From contig NZ_LJJF01000001.1 in NCBI RefSeq assembly GCF_001625365.1, forward strand, positions 868,001-932,000: DNA of 64,000 nt. Direction: 5' to 3'. The stretch is from Streptomyces sp. MJM8645 (GTDB taxonomy: Bacteria > Actinomycetota > Actinomycetes > Streptomycetales > Streptomycetaceae). Positions 26,686 through 34,474 of the stretch are shown in pieces. The translations under genes were made by a program, and so were the position numbers. The notes below the pieces were generated by a model that worked only from the letters and a program-made list of their open reading frames with translations, had not been told where the DNA came from and made no database searches. Every line of letters begins with the position of its first letter. Position 1 is the first letter of the stretch.

Positions 26686-27792
26686 ATGAGCATCCGTCTC
26701 GCCGTCACCACCCTCGCCCTGGCCACCGCCCTCACCACCGGCGCGGCTCTGCCGGCGGCCGCCGCCACACCTGCTTCCAACGCCCCGACGCTGGTGAACC
26801 CGACCGTCCAGGGCATCCTCGACCACCTGCCCGACGCCGTCGTTGCGGGCGCGCTCATCAGGCAGGACGGCGTGGACGCCACCGCCGGCCCGGTCACCGC
26901 CGGCGCCTACCTCCGGATCGGCAGCGTCACCAAGGTGTTCACCAACACCGTGGCTCTCCAACTCGTCGCCGAGCACCGGATCGGCCTGGACACACCGGCA
27001 CGGCAGTACGTCCCCGAGGTGCTGCCCGAGGCGTACGACCGCGTCACCGTGCGCCAGCTCCTCGACCACACGAGCGGCCTGCCCAAGCCCGCCCGGACTC
27101 CCGGCCCGGACGACGGACCCGGATGGCAGTTCAAGTCCGTGACGCCCGAAGACCTCCTGCGTGCCTCGTTCGCCACAGCCACCGACGTGCCGCCCGCACC
27201 CCCTGCCGAGCAGCAGTACAACGGGCTCAACTCCCTGGTCCTCGGCCTGATCGTCGAGAAGGTCACCGGCCACTCCCTCACCACCGAGCTGGAGCACAGG
27301 ATCATCCGGCCGCTGCACCTGAGCCACACCAGCCTGCCCGCCGCCGACGACCCGACCATCCCCTCGCCCCACGCGGAGGTGTACCTCGACGGACAGGACG
27401 TGACCGAGCAGAGCCCGTACCCGTGGGCCGAGGGAGGCATCATCTCCACCGCCGCCGACCTGGACCACTTCATCACCGCGCTGTTCCGGGGCCGCCTGCT
27501 CCCGCCCGCCCAGCAGAAGCTGGTGTTCGAGGTGCCGAACGTGCCGAACGCCGCCGACAACACGAACTGCGTCGGCCAAACGGCCTGCTACAGCATCGGC
27601 GGGCTCATGCGCTACCAACTCCCGAACGGCGAGTACGCCTGGGGCAAGACCGGCTCCCGCCCCGGCTGGGACAACGGCGTCTTCGCCACCCACGACCTCC
27701 GACACCGCGTGGTGTACTCCCTCAACCCGACGGGCACCGGCAACGACCTCCCCTACATCAAGGCACTCGTCAACGCCACGCTCACCGGCTGA
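26686..27792 (+). CDS. Secreted serine hydrolase, beta-lactamase/DD-peptidase family
   Basis: The 368-residue precursor has a Sec signal (about 1-27, ending AAAA). The class C beta-lactamase-like fold carries the SxxK nucleophile motif SVTK (80-83), a modified YxN motif reading YNG (178-180) and a WGKTG box. The Asn-to-Gly change in the second motif also occurs in other members I recall, so activity is plausible. Likely substrates are D-Ala peptides or esters. The gene is bracketed by a short direct repeat, the right copy lying in a DUF4157-protein tail fragment; that suggests it may have moved in. The ATG follows CCGGAG. Confidence 0.85.
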   Translation: MSIRLAVTTLALATALTTGAALPAAAATPASNAPTLVNPTVQGILDHLPDAVVAGALIRQDGVDATAGPVTAGAYLRIGSVTKVFTNTVALQLVAEHRIGLDTPARQYVPEVLPEAYDRVTVRQLLDHTSGLPKPARTPGPDDGPGWQFKSVTPEDLLRASFATATDVPPAPPAEQQYNGLNSLVLGLIVEKVTGHSLTTELEHRIIRPLHLSHTSLPAADDPTIPSPHAEVYLDGQDVTEQSPYPWAEGGIISTAADLDHFITALFRGRLLPPAQQKLVFEVPNVPNAADNTNCVGQTACYSIGGLMRYQLPNGEYAWGKTGSRPGWDNGVFATHDLRHRVVYSLNPTGTGNDLPYIKALVNATLTG

Positions 27793-27857
27793 CGACCGGA
27801 ACCGTCCGGTGCACGGCGCGCAACGCCCGAGGCCCAGGCAGCCCGGCGAACCCTCCC

Positions 27858-27956
27858 GGTCGAGACGGGGGCGTCATCAGCATCCAGGACGGAAACCACC
27901 GCCTGGGCGCGGCCACCAAGTTGGGCCACGCCTACGCCCCCTGCAAGATCGTCTGA
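27858..27956 (+). pseudogene. Orphan C-terminal fragment of a DUF4157-type toxin gene
   Basis: In frame up to the TGA at 27956, the DNA encodes a tail containing ISIQDGNHRLGAA and CKIV. It is near-identical, also at the DNA level, to the last 28 residues of the DUF4157 protein encoded at 31659-32924 (ISIQDGNHRLGAA...CKIA). No start codon, ribosome site or further homology is visible upstream, where the frame runs into the serine hydrolase region. It is best read as a relic of a duplicated or deleted paralogue. The DGNHRL motif resembles ParB/sulfiredoxin-fold proteins. Confidence 0.65.
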
Positions 27957-27990
27957 ACGCCAATCCCTCTGCCGCCTCGACGGTGCTCCC

Positions 27991-28019
27991 GGCCCGCCGA
28001 GCAACCAGCTCGGCGGGCC
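27991..28019. terminator. Hairpin terminator
   Basis: A perfect 12-bp stem (GGCCCGCCGAGC and its complement) with loop AACCA lies between the fragment ending at 27956 and the convergent ATP-binding protein gene. Confidence 0.75.
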
Positions 28020-28167
28020 GGTCGGCCACGCCAACCGGTGGCCATCAACGGTCACGCCCTGCGGCGAATCCCGCCACCAAGGCAGCAGCGATGACCACCC
28101 ACCACACGAGCCGGGCGGCAACGGCGGCACCTCCCATCGAGGCACCAGGGGTGAACGGCGACGGCAT

Positions 28168-28662
28168 TTACGCCACCGCCCGCAGCGAGCAGAGGTCATG
28201 TGCCGTGCCCCACCCATGTGTGGGGCACGGCGACGTCTCACCCGACGCCACGAACTCGAACCACACGACCTTGCCCGTCCCCACCGCGTGCCAGCCCCAC
28301 GCGTGAGCCAGCGCCTCGACGAGCATCAGTCCACGCCCACTGGTCGATCCCTGGTCCACTTCACGGCGTTCACACGACGGGCTGGGATCCGCGACCTCGA
28401 CCCGCAGCCGCTCGCCCGTTCGACGAACGGTGACCCTGCAACGCGCTTTCGCGTGCTCCATCGCATTCGCGATCACCTCGCTCGCGCAGAGCTCCAGCTC
28501 GTGCAACGCCTCGCTGGAGAGCGGCACTTCCCAGGCACGGACGATCTCCACCACCAACCTCCGCGCCGACGGAACCGCCGCCCCGTCCGCCGGGACACCC
28601 CACTCCAGGGGCACTGGAAAGCGAGCCGTCTTGAGTGGGCTGACGATCATGTTCCACCTCAT
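28168..28662 (-). CDS. ATP-binding regulatory protein (HATPase_c, anti-sigma-factor-like)
   Basis: This protein of about 164 residues matches the GHKL single-domain ATPases of Streptomyces related to SpoIIAB/RsbW. It shows the N-box LCASEVIANAMEHA, the G1-like VADPSPS and a G2-like SGRGLMLVEALAHAWG. Such proteins bind sigma or anti-anti-sigma partners. The start is uncertain: an ATG at 28662 follows GGAGGAGCA closely, and ATG 28650 and ATG 28683 are alternatives. It is divergent from a TPR-type regulator, a frequent pairing in Streptomyces. Confidence 0.82.
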   Translation of the reverse strand: MRWNMIVSPLKTARFPVPLEWGVPADGAAVPSARRLVVEIVRAWEVPLSSEALHELELCASEVIANAMEHAKARCRVTVRRTGERLRVEVADPSPSCERREVDQGSTSGRGLMLVEALAHAWGWHAVGTGKVVWFEFVASGETSPCPTHGWGTAHDLCSLRAVA

Positions 28663-28889
28663 TGCTCCTCCATCACCAGGCATGAGCAGTCAGTCGAAGT
28701 CGATGCGCTGCGACCGCCCGAAGTGCCGGCCACCCCGCCGCCGAACGGCGCTGACTCCTACTCAACTCCCGCTCATCGCGCACGGGGAGTGAAAAACCGG
28801 GCCGCTGCGGCGACCGGCCGAGGGAAAACTTGGCCACCCCTTTACATATGGGCATGTGCGCTTCGTAACCATCGAGATACGGTGGGCAC

Positions 28890-30143
28890 ATGGGGGACAA
28901 TCCCGAACTGCGCGCCGTCATGGCGGATCTGGGGCTCACACGGGCAGACCTGGCACGCCTGGTCAACCACGAACTCGTCACCCTCGGATGCCCGGGGACC
29001 CTCACGGTGAGGACAGTGGGTACCTGGCTCTCCGGACAGTCCCGGTGGCCTCAGGGCAGAATCCGAATCGCACTCGAACGCGCGCTGAAGCGCACGCCCG
29101 AGCAGCTCGGCTTCATTCCGCCCCGCTCCGCCACGCCCCAAGCCCCATCGGAGGAACCCGTGCTCCGCCGCAACTTCCTCGCCGCATCGGCAGCCGCCGC
29201 TCTCCCAGCCGCCATCGCCTCCCGAGGCCACACCGTCGGTCACACCGACGTTGACCGGCTCAAGGAGAGTCTCAAAACCCTCACCACGCTCGATGACCAC
29301 CGCGGCGGACACGAATCACTTGAGGCGGCCGCGCGGACCGGCGCCAATCAGGCACTCAGCAAGGTGGACAAAACGATCAGCGACGGCGTCCAGCGACGTC
29401 TCTACAGCCTCGCCGCCGACTACACCGCCACGGCCGGGTTCTCCTGCATCGACGACCGCCGTTTGGACGACGCCGAGCGGTATTTCGAGACGGCTCTGCG
29501 CCTCGCCGGTCTCGGAAACGACCACGTGACCGCAATGCGAGTCTTCAACTGCCTCTCCATGGTGGGCTATCAACGCAACAGGCCGTCGGCCGCCCTGTCA
29601 GCCGCCCGAGCCGCCCAGGACGCCGGGGCAACCCGCCGCGACCCGTTCCTCGCCTCCCTCGCGCACGCCCGCGCCGCGATCGCCCACTCCACCGCAGGCG
29701 ACCGGCAGGCCGCCCTGCGCTGCCTCGGACACGCCCGTGATGCGCTGGGCCGCGCGGACAGCCGCGAGCGTCCGCCGTGGACCGACTTCTACGGGCCGGC
29801 CGAACTGTTCGCGCTGAGTGCTGTCGTCCATCAGCACCTCGACGACAGCGCAGAGTCCGAGAGCGCATCACACCGTGCCCTGGCCGGGATCCCCCCACAG
29901 TTCCGCCGCAACCGTGCGTCCGCCACCGCCCGCCTCGCGCTTGCCCAGCTCGGACAAGGAGAAGTCGAACAGGCCATCGTCACCGCCACCGGCGTGTACG
30001 CCCTGATGGGCGCCGACCCGCTTCCGCCGAGGCTGCGCACTCTCCTCGGCGACTTCCACCGCGGCCTGATCACCCTGGCACCGACCTCGGCGGCTACGCG
30101 AGAGTGGACCGACCGAGTCCACGCCCAGGGAGACACCCAGTGA
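28890..30143 (+). CDS. Transcriptional regulator with HTH, Tat-like segment and TPR-like C-terminus
   Basis: The 417-residue protein has an N-terminal helix-turn-helix-like region (about 1-75, including LTRADLARLVNHE and VRTVGTWLSGQSRWP). A twin-arginine-like hydrophobic stretch RRNFLAASAAAALPAA follows (93-108), then a helical repeat region (about 150-400) with DDAERYFETALRLA and related TPR-like units. Mid-protein Tat-like segments recur in this Streptomyces regulator family. The ATG start is next to an A/T-rich promoter. Its stop overlaps the GNAT gene as GTGA, so the two are co-translated. Confidence 0.8.
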   Translation: MGDNPELRAVMADLGLTRADLARLVNHELVTLGCPGTLTVRTVGTWLSGQSRWPQGRIRIALERALKRTPEQLGFIPPRSATPQAPSEEPVLRRNFLAASAAAALPAAIASRGHTVGHTDVDRLKESLKTLTTLDDHRGGHESLEAAARTGANQALSKVDKTISDGVQRRLYSLAADYTATAGFSCIDDRRLDDAERYFETALRLAGLGNDHVTAMRVFNCLSMVGYQRNRPSAALSAARAAQDAGATRRDPFLASLAHARAAIAHSTAGDRQAALRCLGHARDALGRADSRERPPWTDFYGPAELFALSAVVHQHLDDSAESESASHRALAGIPPQFRRNRASATARLALAQLGQGEVEQAIVTATGVYALMGADPLPPRLRTLLGDFHRGLITLAPTSAATREWTDRVHAQGDTQ

Positions 30144-30652
30144 CGATAGCCCTCCGCCGCTACGAGGCCGGCAGCATTCCCGCCGACCACACGCAGTTGC
30201 TCATCGACGTCCACGCGGACGCCTATCGGGAGCAAGCCGACGACCCCTTCGTCCAGCGCTTCCCCTGGTTCGCCAAGCACTGGACGTCCCGGCCGGGCTA
30301 CAGCTGTGTCATGGCCTACGACGCCGACGAGCCGGTCGGCTACTCCTACGGCGCCCCGCTGGAAGACGGCCGCGAGTGGTGGCGCCCCCACATGCCGCCG
30401 CCCGCCGACACGTCGACGTTCGCCGTGTCCGAGGTCATGGTGCGCCCCGACTGGCGGAAGCTCGGCATCGCCGAGCAGACACACAATGCACTGCTGTCCG
30501 AGCGGGCCGAGGCGCTGGCCGTGCTCTACGTCGACGTCACCCACCCTCGTGTCCTGGCACTGTACGAACGCTGGGCATACAAAAAGGTCGGCGAGCACCG
30601 TCCGTTCGAAGACGCCCCGCTCTACGCCGTCATGGTCCGCGTCCTTCGGTAG
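30140..30652 (+). CDS. GNAT-family N-acetyltransferase
   Basis: The 170-residue protein has the GNAT core, with SEVMVRPDWRKLGIAEQTHNALL corresponding to the acetyl-CoA-binding motif A (the R/QxxGxG/A loop is WRKLGIA) and LALYERWAYKKVGEHRP as motif B. The substrate is unknown. The GTG start overlaps the preceding regulator stop, making a two-gene unit. It is closed by the hairpin at 30779. Confidence 0.85.
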   Translation: MTIALRRYEAGSIPADHTQLLIDVHADAYREQADDPFVQRFPWFAKHWTSRPGYSCVMAYDADEPVGYSYGAPLEDGREWWRPHMPPPADTSTFAVSEVMVRPDWRKLGIAEQTHNALLSERAEALAVLYVDVTHPRVLALYERWAYKKVGEHRPFEDAPLYAVMVRVLR

Positions 30653-30778
30653 CCCGGTCAGTCCGCACCGCCGCGCAGCAGCAACGGGCCGACACCAGGC
30701 CACCGCCGTGCAGGCCCGGCCGCGGCACCACCCGTAAGTCCGACGGCGACACAAACCGCGGTATCCGAAGCAGTTCAG

Positions 30779-30807
30779 CCCGCCGCGCTCGGGGCGAGCG
30801 CGGCGGG
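30779..30807. terminator. Bidirectional hairpin terminator
   Basis: A perfect 13-bp stem (30779-30791 and 30795-30807) with a GGG loop separates the convergent GNAT and HAD genes. Confidence 0.75.
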
Positions 30808-30840
30808 TCGACGACCGCCTCTACTCGTGGTCCGCGACGC

Positions 30841-31500
30841 TCAGTTCGCTCCGGCGTTAGCCTTCGCGATCAGCTCCGGCAGCTGGGCGAGCGAGTCGAT
30901 CCGGAGGGTCGCGCGGTCGACTGCGGGGTCGTGCTGCTGAATCCAGCCCCACGGTCCCCGGCGGATCAGCGCGGTCTGCATCCCCGCGCGGGCGGCGGGC
31001 AGGACGTCGTTGTCCAGGCGGTCGCCGACGTAGAGGATCTCGCCCGGATCAGCCGGAACCACTGCGGCGACTCGTTCGAAGAAAGCGGGGTCCGGCTTGC
31101 TCGCGCCCCAGTCGTCGGACGTGCCGATCAGGTCGACGTCGGCGGAGAACAGCCGGCGAAGGATCGCCCCGGCCCGCACGGTCTGGTTTCCGGCGATGGC
31201 CAGCCAGAGGCCGTCCGCCCGGAGCCGGGCCAGGGCCGGGCGGACGTCAGCGTAGAGATCCTCCTCGCCGAACGTCTCGGGCTGACCGGCCGCCGCCCGC
31301 TTCTCCCGTTCCTCGTACAGGTCGAAACCGGGGCGGAAGACCTGGAAGGCCTCGCGGTAGTCGCGCCCCTCGGCGATCACCGCCCCGAACTGTGCCACGA
31401 AGGTGTGCCGAGGCACGCCCAGCCAATCCGCCCAGGTGCCGTACTCCCGGGTCTCGTCCACCAGGCACTCGCCGACGTCGAACACCACTGCGCGAATCAT
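30841..31500 (-). CDS. HAD-family hydrolase
   Basis: The 219-residue haloacid-dehalogenase-fold phosphatase has motif I VVFDVGECLVD (Asp8 nucleophile; the second Asp is replaced by Gly10, with a later Asp), motif II LAIAGNQT, motif III lysine in GASKPDPAFF and motif IV YVGDRLDNDVLPA. The cap is helical, in type I position. The change from DxD to DxG at motif I suits some HAD subgroups and may lower phosphatase activity. The substrate is unknown. The ATG at 31500 is divergent from the DUF4157 gene. Confidence 0.88.
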   Translation of the reverse strand: MIRAVVFDVGECLVDETREYGTWADWLGVPRHTFVAQFGAVIAEGRDYREAFQVFRPGFDLYEEREKRAAAGQPETFGEEDLYADVRPALARLRADGLWLAIAGNQTVRAGAILRRLFSADVDLIGTSDDWGASKPDPAFFERVAAVVPADPGEILYVGDRLDNDVLPAARAGMQTALIRRGPWGWIQQHDPAVDRATLRIDSLAQLPELIAKANAGAN

Positions 31501-31658
31501 GCCGACAGCCTAGCCAAGCCATCAGTCCAAGCTCGGCCGGCTGACGACGGGTGTGGCCCCGGGGGACATCGGACGTTGCCCTGGCGTACCTTCCGCCGGA
31601 GGTGCGGGGTCGAACAGACTGGGGGGACTGTCGCCGATCCCTCGAAGGGGCCTTTCCT

Positions 31659-32924
31659 GTGCGTGCCCATGACTCCGGTAGTGCGTTTGCCGCCGACCGA
31701 CGACCGGGCCGTAGCAGTCGGCCCGCGGCTCCCGCCCGGCTCCCGTCCGGTGCCCGGGCCGTGACTCCGGCGGCGCTCACCGCCATGCAGCGGGCCGTGG
31801 GCAATGCCGCGGTGAGCCGGATGCTGGAGCAGGAACAGGAGCAGCACGAGCACGCCGCGGCCGACGTGCAGCGTTCTGCCGTCCACGAGGTGCTGAGGAG
31901 CGCCGGCACGCCCTTGGCCGACGGGATCCGGAGCGAGATGGAGACGCGGCTGGGTGCGGACTTCTCCGATGTCCGGCTGCACACGGGTGCGACCGCCCGG
32001 GAGTCGGCGGCGGGGATCGGCGCCCGCGCGTACACCTCGGGCAGCCACATCGTGCTCGGCGCCGGAGGGGGCGACAAGCACACGCTCGCGCACGAGTTGA
32101 CCCACGTCATCCAGCAGCGCAGCGGCCCTGTCGCGGGCACCGACAACGGGACGGGACTGCGGGTCAGCGACCCCTCCGACCGCTTCGAGCGCGAGGCCGA
32201 GGCCAATGCCTCCCGGGTACTGTCCCGGCCGCTCGCCCGGGAGTCCGAAGCGGAGCACGCGGCCCACGCGCACGGCACGCAGGCCGTCGAGCCCTCGGTG
32301 CAGCGGCGTCCCACGGCGAAGCCCGCCGGGGAGGAGGGCGACCACACCCACGTCGACCCGGACTATCCGGGGCTGCGGCTCGTCCTGGACGAGAAGCTGA
32401 CCAAGGAGTACTACGAGAAGATCTACCAACTCGCGGGCTCCGAGGAGCGCGTGATCTTCGACGAGGACGGCAGCTACGGGTACATCAAGGTCGACGACGA
32501 CCTGGAGACCTACTACAAGCTCGTCAACATGGAGGTCGGTCCGGAGCAGGCGCAGGCGGACCTGAGCGGCCACTTCTCCCGGCAGCGGGACAGCAGCTTC
32601 CACGTCCGGGCGGGCGCCGGGGCCTTCCAGGGTGCGCAGATCGACCAGTTGCAGGACTTCGAGGCGCAGGGTGTGCGTTCGGGCCAACTGGTCGAGGTGA
32701 GCGTCGCGTTGCTGCAGCAGGCCAGCGGCCGTGCGCAGACCGTGGCGGGCGGGCTCGTCGAGAAGCGGCTCGGCGCCGCCGTCACCGGCATGAAGAACAG
32801 CGCCGCACTCGAACCGATCAAGATCCGGGTCGACGGGGGCGGCATCAGCATCCAGGACGGAAATCACCGCCTGGGCGCGGCCGTTCAGCTGGGGCACGCC
32901 TACGTGCCGTGCAAGATCGCCTGA
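31659..32924 (+). CDS. DUF4157 (eCIS-associated peptidase-like) protein with ParB-like C-terminal tail
   Basis: The 421-residue protein starts at a GTG nine bases after AAGGGG, giving the MRAHDSGS opening usual for Streptomyces DUF4157 proteins. A disordered leader and MQRAVGNAAVSR precede the DUF4157 domain (about 75-155) with the metallopeptidase motif HELTH (145-149). A linker and a unique C-terminal region follow (about 250-421), ending in ISIQDGNHRLGAA and CKIA. DGNHRL plus a terminal VPCKI is reminiscent of ParB/sulfiredoxin folds. DUF4157 proteins are known cargo or processing partners of extracellular contractile injection systems, but no eCIS gene is in this window. The C-terminal effector role is inferred. 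Confidence 0.85.
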   Translation: MRAHDSGSAFAADRRPGRSSRPAAPARLPSGARAVTPAALTAMQRAVGNAAVSRMLEQEQEQHEHAAADVQRSAVHEVLRSAGTPLADGIRSEMETRLGADFSDVRLHTGATARESAAGIGARAYTSGSHIVLGAGGGDKHTLAHELTHVIQQRSGPVAGTDNGTGLRVSDPSDRFEREAEANASRVLSRPLARESEAEHAAHAHGTQAVEPSVQRRPTAKPAGEEGDHTHVDPDYPGLRLVLDEKLTKEYYEKIYQLAGSEERVIFDEDGSYGYIKVDDDLETYYKLVNMEVGPEQAQADLSGHFSRQRDSSFHVRAGAGAFQGAQIDQLQDFEAQGVRSGQLVEVSVALLQQASGRAQTVAGGLVEKRLGAAVTGMKNSAALEPIKIRVDGGGISIQDGNHRLGAAVQLGHAYVPCKIA

Positions 32925-33020
32925 CGGGGCTGCCGAGTCGGGACGGCCGGTAGCGGCTCGCGGCCGGCCGGTCGGCGCCTTGTACTTCCGCAGCGCGCCG
33001 CGCACTTCTACCGTTGCGTC

Positions 33021-33710
33021 ATGCGGCGTGTTCTGATGGATCGTTCGAACCCGGGCGTGCTCGACCTGGTCCTCGTGGAGCGGGGCGGCTCGCTCCGGTA
33101 CGCCCTCACGGCCGCGCTCCAGAGCGTGATCGCGGCACCGGTGCTGTTCCTGTACGGTGCTCTCTTCTCCCTCCCCCTCGACATCGGCATGCTGTTCGCC
33201 GGCACCGGATGGGGCCCGGTGTGGGCGGCGGCCGGGATCGCCGGTGGGGCGTGCGCGGTCATCGGGTGGGCGCTGATGGTCCGCCTGGTCTTCCGTACCG
33301 TGCACCGGCTGCGCTTCGCGCCCTCCGCCGAGCCGGCCACTGTTGTCCTCGTCCGGGGGGCCCGGGCGGACCGGCCGATGCCGGTCACCGAGGTACGACG
33401 GATCCGGATCGACCACTCCACCGAGGAGCCGTACGACGGCGACCCGCGCCCGGGGTCCGTCACCATCACGCTGACCGTCCTGCTGGAGCGCGGCGAACTC
33501 CCCCAGCGGCCCCTGCTCCAGGACACCGACACCACCGCACTCCACCGCGAGCTGCGCGAGGCCCTCTCCCCCGCCGTCGCGGTGGACCTGCACGTCAGCC
33601 ACCACCAGCGCCCCGCACCGCCGCCCCCGCCCTCGGTCTCGGACCGGCGCTCGTGGAACCACTTCCGGTACGGGCACGGCGGTTCGACCGGCGGCGTGGG
33701 CGGCGGCTGA
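33021..33710 (+). CDS. Two-helix membrane protein of unknown function
   Basis: The 229-residue protein has two strong hydrophobic helices (about 30-55 and 65-90) and a soluble domain of about 110 residues that alternates charged strands and ends in a Pro/Gly-rich tail. I do not recognise the family. An ATG at 33036 is an alternative start. It is encoded alone between the DUF4157 gene and the mannosidase locus. Confidence 0.65.
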   Translation: MRRVLMDRSNPGVLDLVLVERGGSLRYALTAALQSVIAAPVLFLYGALFSLPLDIGMLFAGTGWGPVWAAAGIAGGACAVIGWALMVRLVFRTVHRLRFAPSAEPATVVLVRGARADRPMPVTEVRRIRIDHSTEEPYDGDPRPGSVTITLTVLLERGELPQRPLLQDTDTTALHRELREALSPAVAVDLHVSHHQRPAPPPPPSVSDRRSWNHFRYGHGGSTGGVGGG

Positions 33711-33778
33711 GCCTGGCCACCGGCCCCTTCGCCGACCTCGACGGGGCCACCGTCGAGATCGGCGGAGGGGGCGGCGCC

Positions 33779-34474
33779 TCAGTGGCGGTGGTGGTTGTCG
33801 GGTTGGGCCGGGTCGCCGGGGTGCTCCAATCCCTCGACGAGGGTGAGGCGTTGGGCGCGCTCGTGGTCGAGCCAGCGGACGAAGGCGGCGCGGCGGGCGG
33901 CTTCGGTCAGGTCGGCGGTGGGGTCGCGCTCCTCCGGGGTGGTGCGGACGGCGAGGAGGGCGGCCGTCCAGGGGCCGGCGGTGGCCCAGGTGCCGGGTGC
34001 GGCCTCGCGGAGGGCTTCGGCGAGGGCGGCGGGCAGGGTGTCGGGGTCGGCCTCCAACTCGCCGTCGGGGAGTGCGAGGTGCCAGACGGCCGACGGCGGG
34101 CGGGTGGTCAGGGTGCGGTAGTGGGCGACGTCGGCGGCGGAGGGTTCGACGTCGGCGGTGACCACCGCGTAGACGGCCCGGACGGCTGCGCTGCCCTCGT
34201 AGGCGGCGGCGGTGATGGAGCCGAGTTCGACGGCGGCCTGCTGGTCCAGGCGGGCCGGGCCGGTGGACCGTACGGGCAGGTCGCGCTCGGCGGCGACCGC
34301 CTCGCACAGCGCCTCGGTCAGCAGCACCTGGGCGACCCAGCGGGTGAGCTGGCGGTCCTCCGAACTGCCGGGTTGGGGCAGGGCAGTGGAACGCGGGCCG
34401 GTGCGGAGGGCGGCCAGGCGGTGGTCGAGGGCGGTGCGCGGGAGCGGCCGGCCGTCGAGCAGACCGAGGGTCAT
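33779..34474 (-). CDS. Uncharacterised protein translationally coupled to GH38 mannosidase
   Basis: The 231-residue protein is alanine-rich and mostly helical, with LDGRPLPRTALDHRLAAL at the start and EARRAAFVRWLDHERAQRL near the end. It has no signal peptide, membrane segment or motif I can assign. The ATG at 34474 overlaps the stop of the large GH38 gene (ATGA), so it is made together with that enzyme and very likely serves the glycan pathway. It is the last gene of the minus-strand branch of the locus. Confidence 0.75.
   Translation of the reverse strand: MTLGLLDGRPLPRTALDHRLAALRTGPRSTALPQPGSSEDRQLTRWVAQVLLTEALCEAVAAERDLPVRSTGPARLDQQAAVELGSITAAAYEGSAAVRAVYAVVTADVEPSAADVAHYRTLTTRPPSAVWHLALPDGELEADPDTLPAALAEALREAAPGTWATAGPWTAALLAVRTTPEERDPTADLTEAARRAAFVRWLDHERAQRLTLVEGLEHPGDPAQPDNHHRH

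Noticed and set aside
26532..27956. A single 474-residue gene ending in the toxin tail
   Set aside because: Upstream of about 27858 the frame is a low-information shadow of the serine hydrolase gene, so only the tail is real homology.
31659..32924. Extracellular contractile injection system
   Set aside because: Only the DUF4157 protein is present; no sheath, tube, baseplate or AAA-ATPase gene occurs in the window.
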